From assembly GCA_964496875.1 (NCBI GenBank), contig CAZCBH010000012.1, positions 1 through 64,000 of the forward strand: a DNA stretch of 64,000 nucleotides. Direction: 5' to 3'. This stretch comes from RI-106 sp964496875. GTDB taxonomy: Bacteria > Cyanobacteriota > Vampirovibrionia > Obscuribacterales > Obscuribacteraceae. Below, one piece after another: positions 1 through 10,969 of this stretch. Below the pieces are notes generated by a model, which saw only the letters and a list, made by a program, of their open reading frames with translations, had not been told where the DNA came from and made no database searches. Numbering within the stretch: the stretch's first letter is position 1; each line of letters begins with the position of its first letter. The position numbers were made by a program, and so were the translations under genes.

Positions 1-283
1 CTTCTTCTTCAGCGGCTGCTTCTTCTTCAGCGGCTACTTCTTCTTCAGCGGCTTCTTCTTCTTCAGCGGCTGCTTCTTCAGCGGCGGCTTCTTCTTCAGC
101 GGCTTCTTCTGCTTTCTCTTCGCAGGCTGCTTCTTCTTCGCAAGGAGCCTCGACGATCGTCAACTGTTCAACTTCTTCTCCTTCCGAGACTGCTTCTTCT
201 GTCGCTTCCTCGGTCTCTTTTATGGTGCCGACTTCCTCCGCCGTTGAACGTCTAGCGGCACTCTTCTTTTTCTTCTTGGACAT
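1..283 (-). CDS. Ala/Glu-repeat protein, N-terminal part (cut by window edge)
   Basis: The reading frame starts with ATG at 283 and stays open to base 1, so the C-terminus lies outside the window. An AAGGGTGAG ribosome site sits just upstream. The first 14 residues are very basic (SKKKKS, ARR), then an acidic linker with two Cys residues leads into a low-complexity run of Glu-Glu-Ala-Ala units, seen on the plus strand as repeated cttcttcagcggc units at 1-115. There is no signal peptide. Such a highly charged helical repeat is typical of a scaffold or nucleic-acid-associated protein, but I do not recognise the family and assign no function. The repeat is prone to replication slippage and its length may vary between strains. 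Confidence 0.7.
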   Translation of the reverse strand, partial: MSKKKKKSAARRSTAEEVGTIKETEEATEEAVSEGEEVEQLTIVEAPCEEEAACEEKAEEAAEEEAAAEEAAAEEEEAAEEEVAAEEEAAAEEE

Positions 284-714
284 ATTCTCACCCTTTTCCT
301 TTCTGAAAAATTGTCACAAAGATCCCCTAGACGAAACATTGCCAGCGTGCAAAAAACGGCACCGTAAACTAAAAGTTTCCGCGTGCAACCGGCAGACGTT
401 TCGACAAACGATCTACATTTATGATTATGTAATTCTTATTTTTGCAGATATTTCCAGTGAAAGAAAGGACTTTCAATCAACTTTTTTATTAAATGTTGAA
501 TTCGGGCATGCACCGATTCTAGTGGCGTTTACTAGGAAGATTAGTTGTATATGTGGTAGTACTAGTGGTGTTAGTCGCGATCGATATGTTTGAAGCGTGG
601 CAAATCCGATTCACCCGGGAGTGGAGGTTGTCGAATCGGATATATCGGCTGGATATACAGCAACGAAAGCTTTTGCTCATCAGCTTTTTTGTTCAGATGG
701 CTGAAAGAGTGGTT
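284..714. other. Intergenic region, 431 bases
   Basis: No convincing gene. Two plus-strand frames here lack a ribosome site and have unbiased composition. The only structure noted is the inverted repeat at 604-641. The region must hold the promoter of the minus-strand Ala/Glu-repeat gene and the 3' end of the small gene at 715-900. Confidence 0.5.
604..641. repeat. 9-bp perfect inverted repeat
   Basis: ATCCGATTC (604-612) and GAATCGGAT (633-641) are perfect reverse complements separated by 20 bases. There is no T-run, so it is not a typical intrinsic terminator. It could be an operator or the base of an RNA stem downstream of the 715-900 gene. Confidence 0.35.
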
Positions 715-900
715 TTAAATACTCAGTTCCTGGTGCGCACCGATACGTACTACTTCGCGTTGTAGATTGACCAGTGATTCTATTATTGAAGAGATTTCGG
801 GGTTGTGATTTTGAGATTTGTCATGCTCAAGTTTTTGAATTATTTTGGCAACAGAATCTTTCAAACTACGAAGGTCTGTCTCGAGTTGATCTTTATGCAT
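715..900 (-). CDS. Small coiled-coil protein, 61 aa, unknown function
   Basis: The start at 900 (MHKDQ) is chosen over an upstream ATG at 960 because GGAGGA lies 10 bases before it. The product is charged and mostly helical, with heptad-like Leu/Ile spacing (LRSLKDSVAKIIQKLE and IIESLVNLQREV), so it probably forms a short coiled coil in the cytoplasm. It lies immediately downstream of the sigma-factor terminator (961-1014) and so is probably transcribed separately, although read-through from the sigma gene is possible. No family recognised. Confidence 0.6.
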   Translation of the reverse strand: MHKDQLETDLRSLKDSVAKIIQKLEHDKSQNHNPEISSIIESLVNLQREVVRIGAHQELSI

Positions 901-960
901 TGTCCTAATCTCCTCCGAAGCCGACAACGACCTAATATAGCATGATCGCGATTTTGCCAT

Positions 961-1014
961 GGAAAAGGGAACCGGCCTTCTTCCTTTATATAGGAAGATT
1001 AGCTGCCGGTTCCC
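961..1014 (-). terminator. Intrinsic terminator of the sigma-factor gene
   Basis: On the minus strand GGGAACCGGC (1014-1005) pairs with GCCGGTTCCC (976-967), with an inner stem TCTTCC/GGAAGA, followed by CCCTTTTCC. It begins 3 bases after the sigma-factor stop codon. Confidence 0.8.
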
Positions 1015-1017
1015 ATC

Positions 1018-1839
1018 TCAGTTCAAGAAGTCCTGCATCCTGAGGAAGTCTTTGTTCTTCTTCAACTTTTTCTTTGCGGAGCTTTCGATCTGTCTGATTC
1101 GTTCACGGCTCAAATTGAGTTTCTTGCCGATATAATCGAGGGTTCTCGGCATTCCGTCTTCGAGTCCGTATCGCATCGTAAGGACGAATTGCTCCTGTGG
1201 TTTGAGGTCACCAAGAATTGCGAACAGTCTCCTTTTCAGGAGTTGCTCCTCGGTGGTCACTTCGGGAGAAACCGTATCGGTATCCTCGATGAAGTCTTTC
1301 AGATCGGCTTCCTTGTCCTTGCCGATCTCCTGGTCGAGACTGAGCAGTTGTTTTTCTGCTTTCAGCGTTTTCTCTACCTGGGACTTTTTGAGACCGCTTT
1401 CGAGGGCAAGCTCATCTACGGTCGGCATACGCTCAAGCTGCTTGTGCAGCTTTGCCACCGATTTACGCAGACGAGAAGCATTCTCCTGAACATGTACAGG
1501 CATTCTAATCGTTCTCGATTTGTCCTGGAGCGCTCTGGTGATAGCTTGACGGATCCACCAGGTTGCGTAGGTCGAGAATTTGTAACCCCTTTCGGGATCG
1601 AACTTTTCCGATGCCTTCATGAGACCGATGCTTCCTTCTTGAATGAGATCCTGGAAGGGAAGACCACGACCACGATATTGTTTAGCTACGCTGACTACCA
1701 GACGCAGGTTGGCCTGCACCAGCTTTCTTCGCGCATCTTGGTCCCCATCTCTAGCCATTCTCGACAGGGTAATCTCTTCGGTTCCATTGAGCAGTTTGTG
1801 TCTGCCAATCTCTTTCAAATAGACACTAGTTGAGTCCAT
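1018..1839 (-). CDS. RNA polymerase sigma-70 family factor (SigA/RpoD-like, group 2 size)
   Basis: The 273 residues cover region 1.2 (STSVYLKEIG), region 2 with the core-binding and -10-recognition helices (NLRLVVSVAKQYRGRG, DLIQEGSIGLMKA, KFSTYATWWIRQAI), region 3 (RMPVHVQE onward) and region 4 with its helix-turn-helix (LNLSRERIRQIE). There is no region 1.1. The conserved GxKFSTYATWWIRQAI core is typical of primary and group 2 sigma factors. Odd point: ATG 1839 has no Shine-Dalgarno, but the same frame continues upstream without another stop to a TGA at 1896-1894, and beyond that to an ATG at 1998 with a good GGAG site. The true protein may therefore start at 1998, with the TGA a nonsense mutation, a sequencing error or a read-through codon. 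A terminator follows directly. Confidence 0.93.
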   Translation of the reverse strand: MDSTSVYLKEIGRHKLLNGTEEITLSRMARDGDQDARRKLVQANLRLVVSVAKQYRGRGLPFQDLIQEGSIGLMKASEKFDPERGYKFSTYATWWIRQAITRALQDKSRTIRMPVHVQENASRLRKSVAKLHKQLERMPTVDELALESGLKKSQVEKTLKAEKQLLSLDQEIGKDKEADLKDFIEDTDTVSPEVTTEEQLLKRRLFAILGDLKPQEQFVLTMRYGLEDGMPRTLDYIGKKLNLSRERIRQIESSAKKKLKKNKDFLRMQDFLN

Positions 1840-1893
1840 TTCGGAAGGGATGTAGTCGTATCGAGGAACTGCAGCTCTGGGGATGCTTTTCTT

Positions 1894-1998
1894 TCACGTG
1901 TAGAAAAGAGCCTCGTTGTCGAGATTCTCTTCTTCCTCCAGAAGGTCCATCCAGAGTTCCTTATCGTTTTCGTTTCGTTTCGTTTTGCTACTATTCAT
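1894..1998 (-). other. 34-codon leader reading frame in frame with the sigma factor, ended by TGA
   Basis: ATG 1998 has GGAGA (2011-2007) 8 bases upstream, the best ribosome site in this locus. The peptide is acidic (MNSSKTKRNENDKEL, then DLLEEEENLDNEALFYT) and ends at TGA 1896-1894. From 1998 to 1839 is exactly 53 codons, so the frame is that of the sigma factor, and the 18 codons between TGA and ATG 1839 are open (KKSIPRAAVPRYDYIPSE). An acidic N-terminal extension is common in primary sigma factors. Either the sigma gene starts here and is interrupted, or this is a regulatory upstream frame. Confidence 0.65.
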
Positions 1999-2025
1999 AG
2001 TATTAGTCTCCAAAAAAGTTGCATG

Positions 2026-2059
2026 AAAAAACGCGCTCCCGTCGGACGGAAGTTGCGCG
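2026..2059 (-). terminator. Terminator-like hairpin in the sigma-factor leader
   Basis: On the minus strand CGCGC (2059-2055) and TTCCGTC pair with GACGGGA and GCGCG (2036-2032), followed directly by six T residues (2031-2026). It lies 15 bases before the GGAG site of the leader frame. No minus-strand gene exists upstream before the oppositely oriented gene at 2437, so it is either an attenuator or the end of a small RNA encoded between 2060 and 2436. Confidence 0.6.
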
Positions 2060-2436
2060 AAATATATACCTCAATCTTCTAGCCTAATACATAAATCAAA
2101 ATTGCGCCTGATTTCACTGAGGATTTAATCAATTTAGTAATGAAACTTTCTCGACGGGTAGAAGATAGAGTCGGACTAGTGAGCGCAACCGAATAGAGTT
2201 GATTCTTTCAGGTCAGGGCTCGTCTTGTCCTCTTTCTGGCACTCTGTTTCTTTTCTTAGGACCTTTCAGCTGTCTCTTTCTTATCCTCAGCCAGGTTATC
2301 TGCCGGCTCTCCGGAAACTAGCCAGGTAAGCGAATTTATAAGTAAAAGCTTAATCTTGTTTGAAAGTTCATCATCGATTCTGGATTTTTGTAATATGAGA
2401 AATAAGAGGCACACCCTGTGAGGAGGTGAATTCCTG

Positions 2437-2952
2437 GTGCTCCAGATGATTGTAAAAGGTATTGGTTTGGATACGAGTTCCGGACAGCCGATACTTGTTT
2501 TGACGGATAAGAATAAAGTTCGAGCGCTGCCTATTCTAATCGGTGCCGCCGAAGCTAGTTCTATCTCCTACGGGTTGGCTAAAACCCAGGTTGAAAGACC
2601 GCTCACCCACGACTTGATGCTCAACACGATAAAGCAACTCGGCTACAAAGCCAGCCGGGTCGATCTCAACGACGAGAAGAATGGCGCCTATATTGCCAGC
2701 ATAGTTCTGGAGCCATTGAAGCAAGGGAAGAGAAAGCCGAAAACCGTGGTTATCGATGCCAGACCCTCCGACGCTATCGCCATGGCTGTTCGTGATGACA
2801 TCCCTATCTATGTTCACGAGAGCCTTATTTTAAGTGGCTCTATCGCCATCGACGAGGAAAAGGATCAAGCCGATAAAGACCAATTCAGCAAGTTTGTCCA
2901 GTCGGTCAAGCCTTCTGACTTCAAGCTGTCGGAAGAGGAGAGCAGCTCCTAG
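2437..2952 (+). CDS. Bifunctional nuclease family protein (DUF151)
   Basis: The 171-residue product carries the DUF151 fold over roughly residues 1-135, with the family signatures RPLTHDLM and DARPSDAIAMA. The plant and bacterial members are reported to have RNase/DNase activity; here activity is inferred. The last 35 residues are an acidic tail. GTG 2437 is chosen as the start because a perfect AGGAGGTGA lies at 2421-2429, 7 bases upstream; the ATG at 2446 is too far from it. The gene is transcribed away from the sigma factor and ends in a strong terminator at 3001-3030, so it is probably monocistronic. Confidence 0.88.
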   Translation: MLQMIVKGIGLDTSSGQPILVLTDKNKVRALPILIGAAEASSISYGLAKTQVERPLTHDLMLNTIKQLGYKASRVDLNDEKNGAYIASIVLEPLKQGKRKPKTVVIDARPSDAIAMAVRDDIPIYVHESLILSGSIAIDEEKDQADKDQFSKFVQSVKPSDFKLSEEESSS

Positions 2953-3000
2953 CAACTCTTATCCCCACCGGTCTTGATAGCAGGATTGGTGATCGCAGTC

Positions 3001-3030
3001 AAAAGCGGCGCTAAGGCGCCGCTTTTGGTT
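3001..3030 (+). terminator. Strong intrinsic terminator after the DUF151 gene
   Basis: An 11-bp perfect stem AAAAGCGGCGC (3001-3011) / GCGCCGCTTTT (3016-3026) with a TAAG loop and a T-rich tail. From here to 3414 no gene is supported; a 60-codon minus-strand frame at 3075-3257 lacks a ribosome site. Confidence 0.9.
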
Positions 3031-3414
3031 TGTTCACAAATATCCAAAGCTTTACTTCTATCCATAACCTCTCGTTAACCTCTTTTCGATAACTTAGATT
3101 CGATCGTTTCCCGCAGAGCGCTCAAGAGGTATATGTATTGTATAGAGGACATGTTTTCGACACGGATATTATTGTCTGGGGCGTGATCTTGCTCATCTTT
3201 CTCTGGATCTTTTTTGTCTCCGAGTATTCCCCGGCTGACTGATCCGGTCTCAATCAATCTTAGTAAAACGATACTACATATAGTGCTGCTCGGCGCGTCT
3301 TTACGAGCCTGTTTTGGTCACCGGAGCGGGCGGAGAGGCTGATATTTTTCGTCTTATGAAAACGCATATATGGGTATAAACATTAGATGAATTAGCTCTT
3401 TTCTTTCATCGACT

Positions 3415-6183
<2,769 letters not shown>

Positions 6184-6243
6184 AAACTGTCTGGTTCTCT
6201 TTCGCTTGACTACGGAAATGACTGCTCGGCAAGGCATTTCGGG

Positions 6244-6249
6244 TATACT
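6244..6249 (+). promoter_or_regulatory. Candidate -10 box for a leaderless mqnB transcript
   Basis: TATACT ends six bases before ATG 6256, so transcription would start on or next to the start codon. The merC gene shows the same arrangement with the same spacing. No good -35 box was found. Confidence 0.4.
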
Positions 6250-6255
6250 CTAGGG

Positions 6256-6939
6256 ATGCTCGAATCATTGAAAGTTGGCAAGTTGTTATTGGCGGTGGCT
6301 TCCGAAAACGAACTGGAGGCGGTTTTTCGCGGACTTTCACTTGATCGCGAACTGATACCTCCGTCATGGAAATCGGTAGAGTTCGGCAATGTCACTATTT
6401 TGCATACAGGCGTAGGCAAGACCAACGCGGCTGGGGCTGTCTCCAGGGAGCTGACTCTGGCTGAGGGTGATAAAAGTCAGTATTCAGCGGTGCTCAGTCT
6501 GGGGCTGGCTGGTAGCTATGATCTCAATTTGAAGCTTGGCGAGCTGGTGCTCGGACTCGATCATGTTCTTCTGGATGAAGGCACTATATCCGATGGCGGT
6601 TGGGTCACCCTGGAACGTGCCGGTTGGGCTCGGACAGTGATTCGAGCGAATCAGGGCAAGCTCTTCAAAAAACTCTCGAAGTATGTTGAGCACCAGGGAA
6701 ACATCGGAACTGTTTCTACCATATCCGGTACTGATCGCAAGATGGAGATTTATAAAAAACGTTTTGAGGTCATGCTGGAGGTGATGGAGTCTGCCGCCAT
6801 CGCCGAAGTCTGTGATAAATTTCGAATTGAGTATGTAGACTTGAGGGTGGTGAGCAACTATTGCGGCGCTCGCAATCCGACCACCCATGACTTCCCGAAA
6901 GCCCTTGCCAGGCTGGAAGAGCTTGTCTCGAAGCTCTAG
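6256..6939 (+). CDS. mqnB: Futalosine hydrolase (MqnB), nucleoside phosphorylase fold
   Basis: The 227-residue protein has the purine-nucleoside-phosphorylase/MTAN fold signatures: GVGKTNAAGA near residue 55, TVSTISGTD before the active site and VMESAAIAEVC, the ribose-binding Met-Glu segment. The GVGxxNAA plus SGTD combination is characteristic of futalosine hydrolases, which cleave futalosine to dehypoxanthinyl futalosine in the alternative menaquinone pathway. Length matches the family (about 200-230). No other mqn gene is in the window, so pathway membership is inferred; a general 5'-methylthioadenosine/S-adenosylhomocysteine nucleosidase is the main alternative. The mRNA may be leaderless (TATACT six bases upstream). 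Confidence 0.75.
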   Translation: MLESLKVGKLLLAVASENELEAVFRGLSLDRELIPPSWKSVEFGNVTILHTGVGKTNAAGAVSRELTLAEGDKSQYSAVLSLGLAGSYDLNLKLGELVLGLDHVLLDEGTISDGGWVTLERAGWARTVIRANQGKLFKKLSKYVEHQGNIGTVSTISGTDRKMEIYKKRFEVMLEVMESAAIAEVCDKFRIEYVDLRVVSNYCGARNPTTHDFPKALARLEELVSKL

Positions 6940-7048
6940 TTAGTGCTTTACTTATAATGTGATGAAAGTGTGATCGGGCTTGGATGCCCGCCCGGCAATT
7001 TGCTAGTGTTTAGATGGCAGAAATATTTTAGGAGCCCCTGTATCTAAA

Positions 7049-7735
7049 ATGGCCAAAATTCTATTAGTGGAAGACGAGGTCGACCTCGCCCGGCTTATTC
7101 AAAACTGGTTGTCCAGGGAGCACCACCTGGTAGAAATAGTCAATGACGGCAGTCTGGCTATCAATCAATTGAAGACTTATAACTATGACCTTGTTCTTCT
7201 CGACATTATGTTGCCGGGCATGTCCGGTGTCGATGTCTGTAAAGAGTTTCGACAGGCCAGGGGAAACACACCGATTTTGATCATCACGGCGAGGTCCTCT
7301 CTGGAGGATAAAGAACAAGGATTCACCGCCGGTGCCGACGACTATCTGACCAAGCCATTCCACCTCAAAGAGCTGGATTTCCGCGTGAAGGCATTACTCC
7401 GGCGCAGCAATGTGACCCGTTCCAATATCTTCAATATCGGCGACGAGATTATGGTTGACGCCGACGAGCACCAGGTCATGAAGAATGGCGAAGAAGTACA
7501 TTTGCTTCCCAAAGAGTTCCGGCTGCTGGAGTTCCTGGCTCGGCATCCCAACCGGGTATTCAGCTCGGAGGAGTTGCTGGAAAATGTCTGGGAATCAGAC
7601 TCTTCTTACCACAATGACACTGTCCGCGGTCACATTACCCGTTTGCGAAAAAAGTTGGATTCTCCGGGCAAACCTTCTATTATCTCTACGGTTTACGGCG
7701 TAGGATACAAACTGCACTTTGAAGATAGTAAATAG
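7049..7735 (+). CDS. OmpR/PhoB-family response regulator
   Basis: 228 residues: a receiver domain at 1-115 with the acidic pocket (E8, D9), phospho-acceptor D52, T80 and K102 all present, then a winged-helix DNA-binding domain at about 128-225 (LLPKEFRLLEFLARHPNRVFS, TVRGHITRLRKKL, VYGVGYKL). It should be an active DNA-binding transcription factor controlled by the sensor kinase encoded by the next gene, whose start overlaps this gene by 17 bases, indicating translational coupling. AGGAGC lies 12 bases before ATG 7049. Targets are unknown; the 11-bp-phased direct repeats seen elsewhere in this window have the layout OmpR-family proteins often bind. Confidence 0.95.
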   Translation: MAKILLVEDEVDLARLIQNWLSREHHLVEIVNDGSLAINQLKTYNYDLVLLDIMLPGMSGVDVCKEFRQARGNTPILIITARSSLEDKEQGFTAGADDYLTKPFHLKELDFRVKALLRRSNVTRSNIFNIGDEIMVDADEHQVMKNGEEVHLLPKEFRLLEFLARHPNRVFSSEELLENVWESDSSYHNDTVRGHITRLRKKLDSPGKPSIISTVYGVGYKLHFEDSK

Positions 7736-8957
7736 AATAAGAATCCGCCTGGCGCTATGGTTCGTCGCCGTAGTGATCATCATCTATGCCACCGGCGCTT
7801 TCGCTTCTCTTTTGGTATTCCAGTCCGGCCTCACCGGTTCGGTGGATATCAGCCTAAAAGATCTGATCTCCGAAATCAGACCCAGTGTAAGGGTGGACGA
7901 CAATCGCCCCACTCTCAAGTCCTGGGCCGAGACCACCAGCTTGCGGGACAGTCCCCTGCTCACAACGGTTCAGCTCTATAGTTCGAGCGGGACTCTTTTG
8001 GAAAAGTACGGACCCGATGGCGTCAACCAGCTGGCAAACGGTACTTTGACTGGTATCCGTGCTGATAGACAAATAAACTTTCGTTCCATGAACGTTCCTG
8101 TGCGCTTTCAGGAAAAGTCGATAGGCTTTCTGCAGATTCAAGTATCCACCGAAGTTCAAGACGATGCCATTCGACAGTTCGCCATGGCCGAGCTGGTAAT
8201 CGCTCCGCTTCTGGCCCTGGGTGTGGGCGGTGCCGCCTATGTCTTCTCCGGTACGGTGGTGGCTCCTATCGAGAAATCCAACCAGCTCTTAAGACGGTTT
8301 GTGGCTGATGCCGGGCATGAATTGAACACGCCGGTGGCGACCATAGAGGGCTGCCTGGAGACCTTGAAAGAGCCTTCCAAGCTAGGTGACATGTCCGATG
8401 AGATCTTCGAGATGCTCGAGAGGGCAAGCGACAGGCTTCGCCATCTGGCCAAGGACTTGATTGTTCTTGCCCGGGTTGAAGACCTGGAGTCGGAGTTGAG
8501 TCGTACCCAGATCAATTTGAGGGATCTGGCCGAGTCGGTGGTGGCTGAGTTGAGTTCGGCTGCATCCAGGCGTTCCATTTCTCTAAATATGAAGGAGTTC
8601 CCTGACGTATCTCTTGTCGCCCATGAAGAGTCGATTCACGAAATCCTGAACAACCTTATAGACAACGCCATCAAGTATTCCGAGAACGGTGGAGTGATTG
8701 ATATATCCGGCAAAGCGAACGAGCAATCGGTCTCTTTCACAATAACCGACTGCGGGGAAGGAATCTCCATAGATGAACAGGAGCACATCTTCGATCGGTT
8801 TTATCGGGTCGATAAATCCAGGTCGAGAAGTATCGGCGGTTCGGGGCTTGGTCTTTCGATTGTGAAAGCGGCGGTGCGGCGCCATAGAGGGCAAATTAGC
8901 GTAGAGAGCGAGCCAGGCAAGGGGTCCAGTTTTACCGTTACTCTTCCTTCGGGCTGA
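7719..8957 (+). CDS. Membrane sensor histidine kinase
   Basis: 412 residues. Helix 1 at about 11-35, an extracytoplasmic sensor loop of about 115 residues, helix 2 at about 156-180, then directly the dimerisation/phospho-acceptor helix (ADAGHELNTP, H200) and the HATPase domain with N box (NNLIDNAIKYS), G1 (DCGEGIS) and G2 (GSGLGLSIVK). There is little room for a HAMP linker between helix 2 and the H box, which is unusual. The start is TTG 7719, inside the end of the response-regulator gene; no later start would keep the first helix. It is the cognate partner of the upstream regulator. The signal is unknown. Confidence 0.93.
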   Translation: MKIVNRIRIRLALWFVAVVIIIYATGAFASLLVFQSGLTGSVDISLKDLISEIRPSVRVDDNRPTLKSWAETTSLRDSPLLTTVQLYSSSGTLLEKYGPDGVNQLANGTLTGIRADRQINFRSMNVPVRFQEKSIGFLQIQVSTEVQDDAIRQFAMAELVIAPLLALGVGGAAYVFSGTVVAPIEKSNQLLRRFVADAGHELNTPVATIEGCLETLKEPSKLGDMSDEIFEMLERASDRLRHLAKDLIVLARVEDLESELSRTQINLRDLAESVVAELSSAASRRSISLNMKEFPDVSLVAHEESIHEILNNLIDNAIKYSENGGVIDISGKANEQSVSFTITDCGEGISIDEQEHIFDRFYRVDKSRSRSIGGSGLGLSIVKAAVRRHRGQISVESEPGKGSSFTVTLPSG

Positions 8958-9258
8958 GATCGCAGATAGAGTGCAATGTTTCGAATTGTACAGGGCGATC
9001 ACAGGTTCATAACAATTCCCTGATACTGTTGAATTGTGCAAATAGAGACCTTTCGTAAGTTCGTGTTCGTTCGAAGGAATCTAGTAAAAGCAAAGAACCA
9101 GTTTTTTTCGCTGATAAAGAAGAGTAAACGTTCCTTTCAATAAACCTTCGTCTTAATCGAATCCGGACGAAAGGCAAGAAAGGGACGGATTTTTCCGGTT
9201 TTATGCATTTAGATAGATCAGGTAATTCAGGAAAATCAGGTAACAGGTAAATAGGATC
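8958..9258 (+). other. Intergenic leader of the SulP gene, 301 bases
   Basis: AT-rich with several small repeats but no gene: a doubled GTTCGT near 9059-9070, and just before the start a run of TCAGGTAA-like units (9228-9250). These may be regulatory; I assign no function. Confidence 0.3.
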
Positions 9259-10953
9259 ATGGCTTCAACGGAAACAATAGCTAGAGAAGAATCTGAGACC
9301 GAGCTTAAATCCGAGCAGGAACAGCCGGAGAACGGCTTAAAGGGACTTAAGCACTGGCGGCAGGATATGTTTGCCGGCTTCATCGTCGCCCTTGTCTCGG
9401 TGCCTCTCTCTCTTGGAATAGCGATGGCATCCGGGGCGCCTCCCATCGCCGGTCTCTTTTCCGAAATTATCGCCGGATTGGTCTTTCCATTTCTCGGCGG
9501 AGCCTATATGACCATCAGCGGACCGGCAGCCGGTCTGGCGCCGGTGCTCTATTCTTCTATCGCCGCCCTCGGCAGAGGCAATATGGAAGAGGGTTATCAC
9601 CTTGTGCTGGGTGTCATCCTTCTTGCGGGCGTGGTTCAAATCGCCCTTACCTATTTCAAAGCTGCCCGCTTCAGCTATATCATCCCGCGCTCGGTGGTTC
9701 ACGGTATGCTTGTCGCTATCGGTCTATTGATAGTCGGTAAGCAAATTCCCAACTTCTTCGGTTATAAATCCGAAGCCCACGAGTTTCTCGGCTACCTTGC
9801 CGAGATTCCAACCAAGCTCGCTTCCCTGGATATTTCGGTGGCACTGACTGCTTCAATCTGCCTGGCACTGCTCTTTTTGCTGCCCAAATCCAGATTGAAG
9901 TGGATCAAATGGATGCCTGCGCACCTGGCAGTGGTGCTCACCGGCATCGGTCTTGGTCAGGTGCTGCATCTTGCCCCTCGGTTTCTGGTGGATATCCCCA
10001 GCGATCCTCTGAAGCATGGTCTGATCATGCCTGATTTTATCGCTCTTTTCAGCGAGCCTACCCTTTTGCCGACCATTATCATCGCTGTCTTCGCGCTCAC
10101 CATCGTGGACGGCACCGAGTCTCTGGCTACAATCCATGCTGTCGACCAGATCGATCCTTATAAACGCAAATCGAATCCCCACCGTACTCTCTTCGCCATG
10201 GGCATCTCCAATATATGCTCTGCCATGGTCGGAGGTTTGACGATTATTCCCGGTATCATCAAAAGCACCACTAATATCATCGCCGGTGGCCGAACCGCCT
10301 GGGTCAATTTTTATAATGCAGTATTTTTGATTCTGTTCCTGCTGGTTTTCAATGAACTGATCAAGATGATCCCGGTCGCTACTCTGGCCGCGGTGCTTAT
10401 TCATATAGGCTACAAGCTGGCCGGTCCCCATAAGTGGAGCCATGTTTCCAGGCTGGGCTGGGACCAGCTCCTGATCTTCACCACCACGGTCCTGGTGACA
10501 GTCTCTTCTGATCTTCTAATTGGTATCGCCTGCGGTATTTTCGCCAAAGTATTGATTCTGGTTTTCTACTCGATGAAGTGCTCCTGCAAGTGTCCCCACG
10601 GTCTGCTCCGCTCTCTATGGATAAATTCTCTAAAGCTTTTCCGCAATCCTATTAAAGAGGTTCTGGTGAGAGGAGATCAGGTTGATATTACTTTCAAGGG
10701 CTCTCTTACCTGTTTCAATCATCTGGTCGTCCGCGATACCATCGACAGGCATTTGAGATCCAGTAAAGTGATCCGGCTCAATCTCTGTCCTTCGGTCGGT
10801 GTCGTCGATCATAGCAGCACCACTTATCTTCAAATGCTCGCCGATGAAGCCGAGCAAAGCGGATTAGCCAGGGTCGAAGTCTCTGGTCTGGAGAGGCTCT
10901 CCTGTTGTGCCGCCGATCTATCGTCCCTGCATTACAGACCGCGACCGGTTTAA
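9259..10953 (+). CDS. SulP-family inorganic anion transporter with STAS-like C-terminus
   Basis: 564 residues. After a charged cytoplasmic N-terminus of about 35 residues come about ten hydrophobic helices with the SulP signature region (SVPLSLGIAMASGAPPIAGL near residue 50, and TISGPAAGLAPV). Residues about 470-555 form a STAS-like domain (VDITFKGSLTCFNHL, VIRLNLCPSVGVVDHSS). Family members carry sulfate, bicarbonate or other anions, usually with Na or H; the substrate cannot be told from sequence, though this subtype with IIPGIIKSTTNI is often annotated as bicarbonate or sulfate permease. Convergent with the corA gene with 16 bases between stop codons. Probably monocistronic. Confidence 0.9.
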   Translation: MASTETIAREESETELKSEQEQPENGLKGLKHWRQDMFAGFIVALVSVPLSLGIAMASGAPPIAGLFSEIIAGLVFPFLGGAYMTISGPAAGLAPVLYSSIAALGRGNMEEGYHLVLGVILLAGVVQIALTYFKAARFSYIIPRSVVHGMLVAIGLLIVGKQIPNFFGYKSEAHEFLGYLAEIPTKLASLDISVALTASICLALLFLLPKSRLKWIKWMPAHLAVVLTGIGLGQVLHLAPRFLVDIPSDPLKHGLIMPDFIALFSEPTLLPTIIIAVFALTIVDGTESLATIHAVDQIDPYKRKSNPHRTLFAMGISNICSAMVGGLTIIPGIIKSTTNIIAGGRTAWVNFYNAVFLILFLLVFNELIKMIPVATLAAVLIHIGYKLAGPHKWSHVSRLGWDQLLIFTTTVLVTVSSDLLIGIACGIFAKVLILVFYSMKCSCKCPHGLLRSLWINSLKLFRNPIKEVLVRGDQVDITFKGSLTCFNHLVVRDTIDRHLRSSKVIRLNLCPSVGVVDHSSTTYLQMLADEAEQSGLARVEVSGLERLSCCAADLSSLHYRPRPV

Positions 10954-10969
10954 ATGCTGAATCCGACCA

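Noticed and set aside
1..115. CRISPR-like array from the cttcttcagcggc repeats
   Set aside because: Units of varying length without spacers; they encode a Glu/Ala repeat in an open frame.
222..765. Two plus-strand frames at 222-593 and 553-765
   Set aside because: The first starts inside the Ala/Glu-repeat gene; neither has a ribosome site or protein-like composition.
1189..1833. 214-codon plus-strand frame opposite the sigma factor
   Set aside because: Complete shadow of the sigma gene, without a ribosome site or recognisable protein.
1894..1896. TGA reassigned to an amino acid in this genome
   Set aside because: Several clear genes (for example those ending at 6183 and 13952) use TGA as stop at the expected length, so global reassignment does not hold.
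3075..3257. 60-codon minus-strand frame
   Set aside because: TTG start without a ribosome site; the last 20 residues look helical but this is too little to call a gene.
9853..10443. 196-codon minus-strand frame inside the SulP gene
   Set aside because: Antisense shadow; His/Asp/Gln-rich composition typical of reverse-read membrane helices.
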